Shown here piece after piece: positions 17,401-23,541 of a stretch of DNA of 64,000 bases; position 1 is the stretch's first letter, and each line of letters starts with the position of its first letter. A program made the translations under genes and the position numbers. The notes under the pieces were generated by a model, which made no database searches, was not told the DNA's origin, and saw only the letters and a program-made list of their open reading frames with translations. The stretch is from Pelomonas baiyunensis (lineage in GTDB: Bacteria; Pseudomonadota; Gammaproteobacteria; Burkholderiales; Burkholderiaceae_C). Location of the stretch: positions 496,001 to 560,000 of the forward strand of contig NZ_JBIGIB010000002.1 of assembly GCF_043555935.1 (NCBI RefSeq), given 5' to 3'.

Positions 17401-18206
17401 CGCAGCGCATCCTGACCGGGCGGCCCGAGGCGGTCGTGATCGCCATGACCGCCAATGCGATGGATTCCGACCGCCAAGCCTGCCTGGCCGCCGGCATGCG
17501 CGACCACGTGGCCAAGCCCATCGATGTGGAGCAACTGGTGGCCAGCCTGCGGCGGCACCAGCGGCCGGCCGCGCCGGCACCGGCCCGCGCGCCTCAGCCG
17601 CGCCCGCTGCTGGAGCCCGAAGTGGCGCTGCGCCGCCTGGGCGGGCGCCAGGCCTTGTACGAGCGGCTGGTCGCCTCGTTCCGGCAGGATGGCCCGGCGG
17701 AGTTGAACGCGCTGAGTGCCGCCTGGGTGCAGCAGCGGCTCGACGACGCGCAACGCGGCCTGCACACCCTGCGGGGGCTGGCTGGCGCGGTGGGGGCCTC
17801 GGCCCTGGCGGAGGAGGCCGGTCGGCAGGAACAGGCGCTGCGCACCGGTCAGACCCACGCGGTGGATTTGCCCGTGCTGCAGGGGCTGATGGCCCGCAGC
17901 CTGGCGGTCCTGCAGCCGGTGGGGGCCGCCGCGGAGGTCCGCCCACCCGCCTCACCCACGACAGAAGCGCCCGCCGGAGCGCCGGATCTGACCGTGCTGC
18001 GCCAGCTGCTGGCCGACCGCAACATGCGTTCGGTGGCGATGTGTGAAGCCTGGCTGCGTGCGCAGGGAGCGGCGCCGGGCGCCTCGGCGCAGGCGATGGC
18101 GCAAGCCGTGGCGCGGCTGGACTTTGCGGGCGCCTTGGCGCTGTGCGAGCAGCTGCTGGCCGACCGGCCGAGCGTGCCATCCTCGAAGCCGCCCGCCGTT
18201 GGTTGA
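14454..18206 (+). CDS. Large hybrid sensor kinase (sensor-HAMP-PAS-HisKA-HATPase-REC-REC-Hpt)
   Basis: 1250 residues. TM1 (about 12-36), a periplasmic Cache-like sensor (about 37-300), TM2 (about 302-324), HAMP, PAS (about 394-510), HisKA with His541 in MSHEIRTPMNGALGM, HATPase with GTGLGL near 720, receiver 1 (about 773-892; Asp830), receiver 2 (about 919-1037; Asp971), Hpt with His1104 in GLHTLRGLAGAVGA, and the shared tail (about 1180-1240). All catalytic residues of the kinase and both receivers look intact, unlike its neighbours, so it is the likely active kinase of the locus. The ATG at 14454 overlaps the binding-protein stop. A BarA/EvgS-like relay from His to Asp to Hpt and on to the separate receiver proteins is the simplest model. 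Confidence 0.92.
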   Translation: MTWARWTTVWRVGPALLLGLLLLALVPLGTVGWWQLSSFQQQLQATVVDNLLVITRKKVNEINDYLAEMQVDCRLVAHAGDTVSRLTGGGAGGAAFFERLFDSGKYVSLMLVTPDGAVKYDLHVPAAVRADRLDVGRLGATGLMAAHRRALQQLDPQITPLESLPGQTGPALFMVHPVVAGDRVLGTVVLQLDMARLLQAASERSGLALAGETVLVRRVGNEAHFLSDLRRPFREGLSRHVPLSLEDAPPAVRGLRGENGSGLARDYSNTEVVSAWRHLPALDWGIGVNLDADAAFAPARALRDRLLLALLVALLAATTLAILLRRRLVEPVETLNAAVARIAGGQLEERAPVRGFSEFRELANNFNAMTEQLVVERHLLESHVEERTRALHESERRFRGVFERAQVGIAVCDAQGLIQEVNQALTAMLCRDVGELRGAKLADLPDFRSGRVLGGEIGRLASSRADHLRFERGFALPGGGELFVDGSASAIRDPDGHLVSVVQMLIDVTERHRAEVELQRARLAAEAASQAKSDFLANMSHEIRTPMNGALGMLNLLLRTDLSPRQLDYASNARTAAQALLAVINDVLDFSKVEAGKMELDPHRFELSEFMRELAVILSANVGSKDIEVLFRLDPRLPQALVGDAVRLRQVLLNLAGNALKFTEHGEVVLVLTLLSEQDGRARLRFEVRDTGIGIAPEKLRHIFDGFSQAEQSTSRRYGGTGLGLAISRRLVELMGGTLGVHSTLGKGSCFDFELTLDVAAPADAEADATQRGLKVLIVDDNPMARDVLLGIGQSLGWECDVAASGEHALDLVHESAQQPKAGYQLILMDWRMPGLDGWETSRRIRESHETDAPVIIMVTAHGRELLADRSEQDMAVLGGYLVKPVTASMLHDAVAEATRGEPSPRQAPAPVQARLAGMRLLVVEDNAFNRQVAQELLAAEGAEVTLASGGVEGAHLALNAVPAFDAVLMDLQMPDIDGFEATQRILTGRPEAVVIAMTANAMDSDRQACLAAGMRDHVAKPIDVEQLVASLRRHQRPAAPAPARAPQPRPLLEPEVALRRLGGRQALYERLVASFRQDGPAELNALSAAWVQQRLDDAQRGLHTLRGLAGAVGASALAEEAGRQEQALRTGQTHAVDLPVLQGLMARSLAVLQPVGAAAEVRPPASPTTEAPAGAPDLTVLRQLLADRNMRSVAMCEAWLRAQGAAPGASAQAMAQAVARLDFAGALALCEQLLADRPSVPSSKPPAVG

Positions 18207-18258
18207 GCGCGCCCGCCGGTTTCTGCCCCGAACCCTTTGGGCCCGAGGCAATGGCGCT

Positions 18259-18278
18259 TACAATGAGAATCATTCTCA
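18259..18278 (+). promoter_or_regulatory. Fur box over the feoAB -10 element
   Basis: A perfect 7-1-7 inverted repeat, TGAGAAT-C-ATTCTCA (18264-18278), matches the Fur core TGATAATNATTATCA with one symmetric change in each arm. The hexamer TACAAT (18259-18264) abuts it and looks like a -10 box, so Fur binding would block the promoter. It lies 25 bp before the feoA ATG. No clear -35 hexamer is seen. Confidence 0.85.
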
Positions 18279-18303
18279 ACAAACCGACTGACGTCGCCCC
18301 GCC

Positions 18304-18564
18304 ATGCTCGAGTCGTTGCCGTCCAGCCTTGCGGCTGCCCCTGCCGGGCAGGCGCTGACCGTCGAACAGGTCCGCGCCCCCCAGCATTCGCCCGAGTGGG
18401 CGGGTTGGCTGGCGGATCTCGGCTTCCTGCCGGGCGAAGCGGTTCGGGTGTTGCGTCGGGGTGCTCAGCGCACCGGCAACCTGGTGGTGCGGGTCGGGCA
18501 GTCCACGTTCGCACTGCGCCACGCCGAGGCTGAATGCATCGCCGTGTCGCCGCGCCATGGCTGA
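18304..18564 (+). CDS. feoA: Ferrous iron transport protein A
   Basis: 86-residue SH3-like FeoA, a small cytosolic partner of FeoB needed for Fe(II) uptake. The family pattern is seen in LADLGFLPGEAVRVLRR followed by GNLVVRVGQSTFALRHAEAECI. An N-terminal extension of about 18 residues precedes the domain. It starts with ATG 25 bp after the Fur box and its last 8 bases overlap feoB. The expected control is iron repression by Fur. Confidence 0.92.
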   Translation: MLESLPSSLAAAPAGQALTVEQVRAPQHSPEWAGWLADLGFLPGEAVRVLRRGAQRTGNLVVRVGQSTFALRHAEAECIAVSPRHG

Positions 18565-20431
18565 GTCTGTCGTTCATGTGCACCGCGGCGGCAAGCTCGT
18601 CGCGCTCGTCGGCAACCCCAACTGCGGCAAGACCGCGCTGTTCAATGGCTTGACCGGCAGCCACCAGAAGGTGGCGAACTACGCCGGCGTGACGGTGGAA
18701 CGCAAGGAAGGCCGCCTGCTGACGGCCGCCGGCAAGACCCTGCGCCTGCTGGACCTGCCTGGCACCTACAGCCTGCACCCTCGCTCGCCGGACGAGCGGG
18801 TCACCTGCGACGTGCTGGCCGGCCGGGCCAAGGGCGAAAAGCGGCCTGACCTGGTGATTTGCGTGCTGGACGCCACCAACCTGCGCCGCAACCTGCGCCT
18901 GCTGTTGGCGGTACGCCGCATGGGCTTGCCGGTGGTGGTGGCGCTGAACATGGCCGATCTGGCCGCGCGGCGTGGCTTGCACGTGGACGCCGAGGCGTTG
19001 TCCGCCCAGCTCGGGGTGCCGGTGATTCGCACCGTGGCCATTCACAAGGAAGGGCTGGACGCCCTGCGAGCGCTGCTGGACCAGCCGGAGGTGTGGCACG
19101 GCGGCCCGGTGGCCGCGCCGACGGAAGCGCCAGCGGATGACCACCGCACGGTCAAGACCATGTTGGAGGCCCTGAAGCTTGACCAGGACCTGCCCACCCT
19201 GCCCAGCGACCGCGTGGACCAGGTGCTGCTACACCCCGTGGGGGGCACGGCCATCCTGGCGGTGCTGTTGTTCCTATTGTTCCAGGCGGTGTTCTCGTGG
19301 GCTGAGCCGCCGAAGGATCTGATCGAAGCCGGCGTGGCCTGGTTGGGGCAGCAGGCGGGCGGGGCCTTGCCTGAGGGCTGGTTCCGCAGTTTGATCGTGG
19401 ATGGCGTCATCGCCGGCTGCGGCAGCGTGCTGGCCTTCCTGCCGCAGATCCTGATCCTGTTCTTCTTCATCCTGGTGCTGGAGGAGTCAGGCTACCTGCC
19501 GCGCGCCGCCTTGTTGCTGGACCGGCTGATGGGCAGCGTGGGCCTGTCCGGGCGCAGCTTCATTCCGTTGCTGTCCAGCTTTGCCTGTGCCATTCCCGGC
19601 ATCATGGCCACGCGCTCCATCTCCAACCCACGGGATCGCCTCGTCACCATCCTGATCGCGCCGCTGATGACCTGCTCGGCCCGGTTGCCGGTGTATGCGT
19701 TGCTGATCGGTGCGTTCGTGCCGCAGCGCGAGGTGGCGGGTTTTGAGCTGCAGGGGCTGGTGTTGTTCGGCTTGTACGTGGCCGGCATCCTGGGGGCACT
19801 GGCCGTGGCCTGGGTGCTCAAACGCTTCACGCAAACGGGCCGGCTCGTGCGCCCGCTGATGATGGAGCTGCCCAGCTACCACTGGCCCCATCCGCGTTCC
19901 ATCGCCATCGGGCTGTGGCAGCGTGCGGTGGTGTTCGTGAAACGCGTGGGCGGCATCATCTTGTTGCTGACGGTGGCGCTTTGGTTGCTGGCCAGCTTCC
20001 CGGCACCACCGGCGGGTGCCACCGGCGCCCCCATCCAGTACAGCGTGGCGGGCTGGCTGGGCGCGGGCCTGGCTCATGTGTTCGAGCCCATCGGGTTCAA
20101 CTGGCAGATCAGCCTGGCCTTGGTGCCCGGGCTGGCCGCCCGTGAGGTGGCCATCGGAGCGCTGGGCACGGTGTACGCGTTGTCGGCCACCGGTGACGAG
20201 GCGGCGCAAGCGCTGGCGCCGCTGATCGCCCAGCAATGGAGCCTGGCGACCGCGTTGTCGCTGCTGGCTTGGTATGTGTTTGCACCGCAGTGCATCGCCA
20301 CACTCGCGGCGGTGAAGCGTGAAACCGGCGGCTACAAGCTGCCGCTGATCATGACCGGCTACCTCTTCGGGCTGGCCTACGCGGCGGCGTTCATCACGTA
20401 CCGCGTGGCGCTGGCGCTGGGAGCCGGCTGA
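18557..20431 (+). CDS. feoB: Ferrous iron transporter B
   Basis: 624-residue inner-membrane Fe(II) transporter. The N-terminal G domain shows G1 GNPNCGKT (19-26), G3 DLPGTYSL and G4 NMAD. The membrane part has the conserved LPRAALLLDRLM, GRSFIPLLSSFACAIPGIMATR and YALLIGAFVP stretches. It is about 150 residues shorter than E. coli FeoB, a size common for FeoB in betaproteobacteria. The ATG at 18557 was chosen over upstream starts because it gives MAESVV directly before the G domain and a short overlap with feoA. No feoC follows. The gene converges on the cyclophilin gene. Confidence 0.95.
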   Translation: MAESVVHVHRGGKLVALVGNPNCGKTALFNGLTGSHQKVANYAGVTVERKEGRLLTAAGKTLRLLDLPGTYSLHPRSPDERVTCDVLAGRAKGEKRPDLVICVLDATNLRRNLRLLLAVRRMGLPVVVALNMADLAARRGLHVDAEALSAQLGVPVIRTVAIHKEGLDALRALLDQPEVWHGGPVAAPTEAPADDHRTVKTMLEALKLDQDLPTLPSDRVDQVLLHPVGGTAILAVLLFLLFQAVFSWAEPPKDLIEAGVAWLGQQAGGALPEGWFRSLIVDGVIAGCGSVLAFLPQILILFFFILVLEESGYLPRAALLLDRLMGSVGLSGRSFIPLLSSFACAIPGIMATRSISNPRDRLVTILIAPLMTCSARLPVYALLIGAFVPQREVAGFELQGLVLFGLYVAGILGALAVAWVLKRFTQTGRLVRPLMMELPSYHWPHPRSIAIGLWQRAVVFVKRVGGIILLLTVALWLLASFPAPPAGATGAPIQYSVAGWLGAGLAHVFEPIGFNWQISLALVPGLAAREVAIGALGTVYALSATGDEAAQALAPLIAQQWSLATALSLLAWYVFAPQCIATLAAVKRETGGYKLPLIMTGYLFGLAYAAAFITYRVALALGAG

Positions 20432-20446
20432 CGCTGCAGCAGCGCC

Positions 20447-20464
20447 GGCCGGGTGCGCCCGGCC
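20447..20464. terminator. Possible bidirectional hairpin after feoB
   Basis: A GC-rich inverted repeat GGCCGGG / CCCGGCC with a TGCG loop lies 15 bp after the feoB stop, between convergent genes. It has no T-run on either strand, so termination is only a guess. Confidence 0.35.
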
Positions 20465-20488
20465 ATGGTGCGCCGCAATGGGGTCGGC

Positions 20489-21433
20489 TCAACGGGGCAC
20501 TGGGCGCGTGGGAACGCTGGCGCTGCACACGTCGATGTGGCCCGCGCTGTGCACGAACCAGCCGCCGCGGTAACGCCGGGCATCCAGCAACCGGGTCCAG
20601 GTGGCCGACTCGGTGCGCAGCACCTGCAAGGCCGGCCGTTCCGCCGCCGGCACCTCGGCCATCAGGCGAATGCGTTCAATGCCCGTGCGCTGCTCCGGTT
20701 TGTCATAAAAGCCCATGGCGGCCGTGCCGCGAGGCAGGGCGGACAGTAACTCCATCCCCTTGATGACCCGCCCGACGACCGTGATGTTCAGGTCCAGGCC
20801 GCGTGGGGCCTGGCCGATCACGACGTAAAGCTCGGCGCCATTGCTGGAGTCGACCGCGTCACTGCGCCCGGCGCCCACGGTGCCGTAGCAATGGGCCAGC
20901 CAGGCCCGGCCGCTCTTCGGGTCGGCCGCGACGGCGAAGCCTTCGGCAAAGCCAGTGCGCGGGGCCCAACCATCGACATCCGGAAGCCGGGTGAAGCCGG
21001 CCGCGCGGCCGATTTGGTCGATGGGCACCGAGAACTCCGCGGGCAGCCGGGCGCTCGCACCGGCCGGCAGTGGGCGCGCCTTGGCGGGGTCGTCCGCGTC
21101 GGGGTCGCCCCACTGCGTCACGAAGTTGTCCTGCACGCGCACGACGAACAAACCGTCCCAGTACCCGCCGCGGGCCAGGGCTCGGATGTTGGCCGCGTGC
21201 GCGGGTGCAAAGCGCGGGGCCAACTCGATGATGACCTGGCCGCCCGCCAGGTCCATGAGCAGGGTCTGCTCGGGGTCGAGCGCGCGCCAGTCACTGGCGG
21301 GAGACGCGGCGAGGATGTCCTGGGCCGACGGGCGTGGCGCCGCAGCTGCGGGTGCTTTGCGCGGCGCAGCCGCCGCCGTGGTGAGGAGGCCGGCGCTCAG
21401 CAGCGCGGCCAAAACAGAGCGAAGGTGTGGCAT
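20489..21433 (-). CDS. Periplasmic cyclophilin-type peptidyl-prolyl isomerase
   Basis: 314 residues with a signal peptide (MPHLRSVLAALLSAGLLTTAAAA). The cyclophilin fold is indicated by VIIELAPRFAPAHAANIRALARGGYWDGLFVVRVQDNFVTQWGD-type sequence near residues 65-110, and later by GTVGAGR, GAELYVVIGQAPRGLD and VVGRVIKGMELL. It is larger than minimal cyclophilins (about 165-190 residues) because of insertions and a C-terminal extension, as in other betaproteobacterial secreted isomerases. The ATG at 21433 is supported by the signal peptide; the longer open frame upstream overlaps the EVE gene. Likely role: folding of envelope proteins. Confidence 0.85.
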   Translation of the reverse strand: MPHLRSVLAALLSAGLLTTAAAAPRKAPAAAAPRPSAQDILAASPASDWRALDPEQTLLMDLAGGQVIIELAPRFAPAHAANIRALARGGYWDGLFVVRVQDNFVTQWGDPDADDPAKARPLPAGASARLPAEFSVPIDQIGRAAGFTRLPDVDGWAPRTGFAEGFAVAADPKSGRAWLAHCYGTVGAGRSDAVDSSNGAELYVVIGQAPRGLDLNITVVGRVIKGMELLSALPRGTAAMGFYDKPEQRTGIERIRLMAEVPAAERPALQVLRTESATWTRLLDARRYRGGWFVHSAGHIDVCSASVPTRPVPR

Positions 21434-21486
21434 GGCGCGCAGCTTAGCGGCTGCGCTGCGGGCGTCGGCATGTTGCCGTCTGCAGG

Positions 21487-21957
21487 TCAACCCGCAGCCG
21501 ATGCCGCGTGCAGGCGCGCCAGCACGGCGCGCCATTCGTCGGAGGTGACGGGCGTGATGGACAGGCGGCTGCCTTTTTCCAGCACCCGCAAGGTGGCCAA
21601 CTCGGGCGCGCCTCGCAGTTCTTTCAGGCTCAGCAGGCGCGTGGTTTCGCGCCACCGCACGTCCACATGCAACCAGCGGGGCGATGCGGGGTCGGACTTC
21701 GGGTCGTGGTAGGGGTTGGCCGGGTCGAACTGTGTGGCGTCGGGGTAGGCGGCGCTGGCCACTTCGGCCAGGCCGGCGATGCCGGGCTGCGGGCACGACG
21801 AGTGGTAGAACAACACGCCGTCGCCAATCCGCATCGCGTCGCGCATGAAGTTGCGGGCTTGGTAGTTGCGCACGCCCGTCCAGGGCAGGGTGCCGGCCCG
21901 CTGCAGATCGAGGATGGAGGCCTCGTCAGGCTCGGACTTCATCAGCCAGTAGTTCAT
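21487..21957 (-). CDS. EVE domain protein
   Basis: 156-residue stand-alone EVE domain, a PUA-like fold that binds modified bases or RNA. The family start is clear: MNYWLMKSEPDEASI, followed by WTGVRNYQARNFMRDAM and VLFYHSS. The motif pattern matches the widespread bacterial EVE protein encoded beside zapA and 6S RNA. It lies 31 bp downstream of the 3' end of the 6S RNA on the same strand, so processing of a joint transcript is possible. The cellular role is unknown for the family. Confidence 0.9.
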   Translation of the reverse strand: MNYWLMKSEPDEASILDLQRAGTLPWTGVRNYQARNFMRDAMRIGDGVLFYHSSCPQPGIAGLAEVASAAYPDATQFDPANPYHDPKSDPASPRWLHVDVRWRETTRLLSLKELRGAPELATLRVLEKGSRLSITPVTSDEWRAVLARLHAASAAG

Positions 21958-21988
21958 CGGCCGTGTGAAGCAAGGGAAGGAGAGGGGT

Positions 21989-22166
21989 GTCCACCGCGAA
22001 TCCTGGGGGCCGAGATCCTGAACACCCTGGGGTATACAGGTGGGCGAGGTCAGCCGGACTTCGGGTTCATCTGACGCGAGACGCTCACGCCCGTCCGGAA
22101 TTTTCCAAGCCCTTGCTCAAAGAGCATCGGATGAAGGAAATTAAAGCCCCGGGGACTGCGATGGAC
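21989..22166 (-). ncRNA. ssrS: 6S RNA
   Basis: The 283-bp gap between zapA and the EVE gene holds a 178-nt 6S RNA. The 5' segment GTCCATCGC (22166-22158) pairs with the 3' segment GCGGTGGAC (21997-21989) with one G-U. Further inward AGTCC and GGGG pair with GGA and CCCC. The internal hairpin GCTC-TTT-GAGC marks the bulge region, and CCGGAC/GTCCGG closes the apical stem. The layout is that of 6S RNA, which mimics an open promoter and sequesters sigma-70 RNA polymerase. Position after zapA agrees with the known synteny. Exact ends are inferred from the closing stem and the -10 box. Confidence 0.85.
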
Positions 22167-22173
22167 GGGGTGG

Positions 22174-22179
22174 ATTCTA
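22174..22179 (-). promoter_or_regulatory. -10 element of the 6S RNA promoter
   Basis: TAGAAT on the minus strand, 7 bases before the predicted 6S RNA start at 22166. No convincing -35 hexamer is seen at 16-18 bp, so additional transcription from zapA is possible. Confidence 0.6.
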
Positions 22180-22240
22180 AGTCGCCGCACGAGGGGCGCG
22201 GGCGGTGCGGACTTTGTGTGCCGTGTGCGCCGAAGCCGGG

Positions 22241-22540
22241 TCAGAGCAGCTGACCGTCGTGCTCCAGCGCGTCGTCCAGGCGCTTGACCAGCGCATCCAA
22301 TTCCGGCGTGGACACGCGGGCCGTGGGAACGGCGTCCCGTGGGGCGTCGGCCAATTGGTAGGCGAGGTTCAGCGCGGCCAGCACGGCGATGCGCTCGCGG
22401 GCCTTGACCTTGCCGGCATCGCGGATGGCGCTCATTTCGCGGTCCACTTGGGCCACCGCCGCCGCCAGCGCGGCTTCGCCACCTTCCGGGCAGCCCAGCA
22501 GGTAGCTCTGGCCCATGATGGTCACTTCCATCTGCTTCAT
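22241..22540 (-). CDS. zapA: Cell division protein ZapA
   Basis: 99-residue FtsZ-ring stabiliser. The N-terminal fold is seen in MEVTIMGQSYLLGCPEGGE, followed by a long helix with ARERIAVLAALNLAYQL, characteristic of ZapA dimer and tetramer formation. The ATG at 22540 overlaps the stop of the coiled-coil gene upstream by three bases. 6S RNA follows, giving the conserved zapA-ssrS order. Confidence 0.93.
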   Translation of the reverse strand: MKQMEVTIMGQSYLLGCPEGGEAALAAAVAQVDREMSAIRDAGKVKARERIAVLAALNLAYQLADAPRDAVPTARVSTPELDALVKRLDDALEHDGQLL

Positions 22541-22752
22541 GGCTGCGACTCCTCTTTCGGCGTGTCGGCCGGCAGGCGTTCCAGCAGGGCATCCACGCGG
22601 GCGCGCGCAGCGCTCAAGCGGGAGCGCAGGCTGTCACGCTCCTGCGTGATGGCGGTCAGTTGCACCTGCAGCAACAGGTTGGTGCGCAGGATTTCGTCGT
22701 GGCGCACCAGCAGGCGCTCCACGCGGTCGGTCAAATCGGTCAGGCTGGCCAT
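22537..22752 (-). CDS. Small coiled-coil protein encoded upstream of zapA (TIGR02449-like)
   Basis: 71 residues, almost entirely helical with heptad-like Leu spacing: LTDRVERLLVRHDEIL, LLLQVQLTAITQERDSLRSRL. This small conserved protein commonly precedes zapA in gamma- and betaproteobacteria and resembles ZapB in style. A role in the division apparatus is inferred from context only. The ATG at 22752 is preferred over an upstream start because the upstream residues are Arg/Cys-rich and overlap nth. It overlaps zapA by 4 bp. Confidence 0.75.
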   Translation of the reverse strand: MASLTDLTDRVERLLVRHDEILRTNLLLQVQLTAITQERDSLRSRLSAARARVDALLERLPADTPKEESQP

Positions 22753-22766
22753 GGGTGGGCAGAAGG

Positions 22767-23411
22767 TCAGGCGGTCGTGGATTTTAGGAGGCGTCCGGTG
22801 TCGCACTCGGCGGTGACGGCACAAACACTGCAGAGCGGCTTGCGCGCTTGGCAGACGTAGCGGCCGTGCAGGATGAGCCAGTGGTGCGCATCGACCCGGT
22901 ATTCCGCCGGCACGCGCTTGAGCAAGCCCATCTCCACCGCAAGCGGCGTTTTCCCCGGCGCCAGGCCGGTGCGGTTGCTGACGCGGAAGATGTGCGTGTC
23001 CACCGCCATGGTGGGCTCGGCAAAGGCCACGTTCAGCACGACGTTGGCCGTCTTGCGGCCCACGCCGGGCAGGGCCTCCAGCGCCTCGCGCGAGCGCGGC
23101 ACCTCGCCGCCGTGCTGTTCCAGCAAAATTTGGCAGGTTTGCAGCAGGTGGCGTGCCTTGCTGCGGTACAGCCCGATCGTCTTGATGTGCTGCTCCAGCC
23201 CATCCAACCCCAGGGCCAGAATTTGCGCGGGGGTGTTGGCCACGGCGAACAGCCGGCGGGTGGCCTTGTTCACGCCCACGTCTGTGGCTTGGGCGGACAG
23301 CAGGACGGCGGCCAGCAACTCGAACACGCTGGCGTATTGCAGTTCGGTTTGCGGGTGGGGGTTGGCTGCGCGCAGCGTGGCGAAGAATCGTTCAATCTGG
23401 GCGGCATTCAT
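22767..23411 (-). CDS. nth: Endonuclease III
   Basis: 214-residue base-excision repair glycosylase/AP lyase for oxidised pyrimidines. Visible features are the helix-hairpin-helix LPGVGRKTANVV with the catalytic Lys, the catalytic Asp in VDTHIFRVSNR, and the C-terminal iron-sulfur motif C-x6-C-x2-C-x5-C in CQARKPLCSVCAVTAEC. The ATG at 23411 is preferred over a GTG 24 bases upstream because it gives the usual E. coli-like N-terminus. It ends 14 bp before the coiled-coil gene. Confidence 0.96.
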   Translation of the reverse strand: MNAAQIERFFATLRAANPHPQTELQYASVFELLAAVLLSAQATDVGVNKATRRLFAVANTPAQILALGLDGLEQHIKTIGLYRSKARHLLQTCQILLEQHGGEVPRSREALEALPGVGRKTANVVLNVAFAEPTMAVDTHIFRVSNRTGLAPGKTPLAVEMGLLKRVPAEYRVDAHHWLILHGRYVCQARKPLCSVCAVTAECDTGRLLKSTTA

Positions 23412-23541
23412 GCCAGCATTGTCCGGCCGCTTCACCCGCGGTGCGCTGGCGGTGCCGTGGTGTGCTGGCTGCAGGTTTCGTCATGTCGCGGCCCTACACT
23501 TCGCGGCTTCGTTTTTTGGTGCCCGCCCGCTGGAGGCCGCA

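Noticed and set aside
14370..17858. A 1160-codon open frame antisense to the large hybrid kinase
   Set aside because: High-GC shadow of a real gene; composition is low-complexity and no motif is seen.
18207..18303. Possible feoAB read-through from the signalling operon
   Set aside because: The Fur box with an adjoining -10 element indicates a dedicated promoter; no overlap with the kinase gene.
23412..23541. TACACT at 23495-23500 as the adiA promoter
   Set aside because: No -35 hexamer at acceptable spacing could be found.
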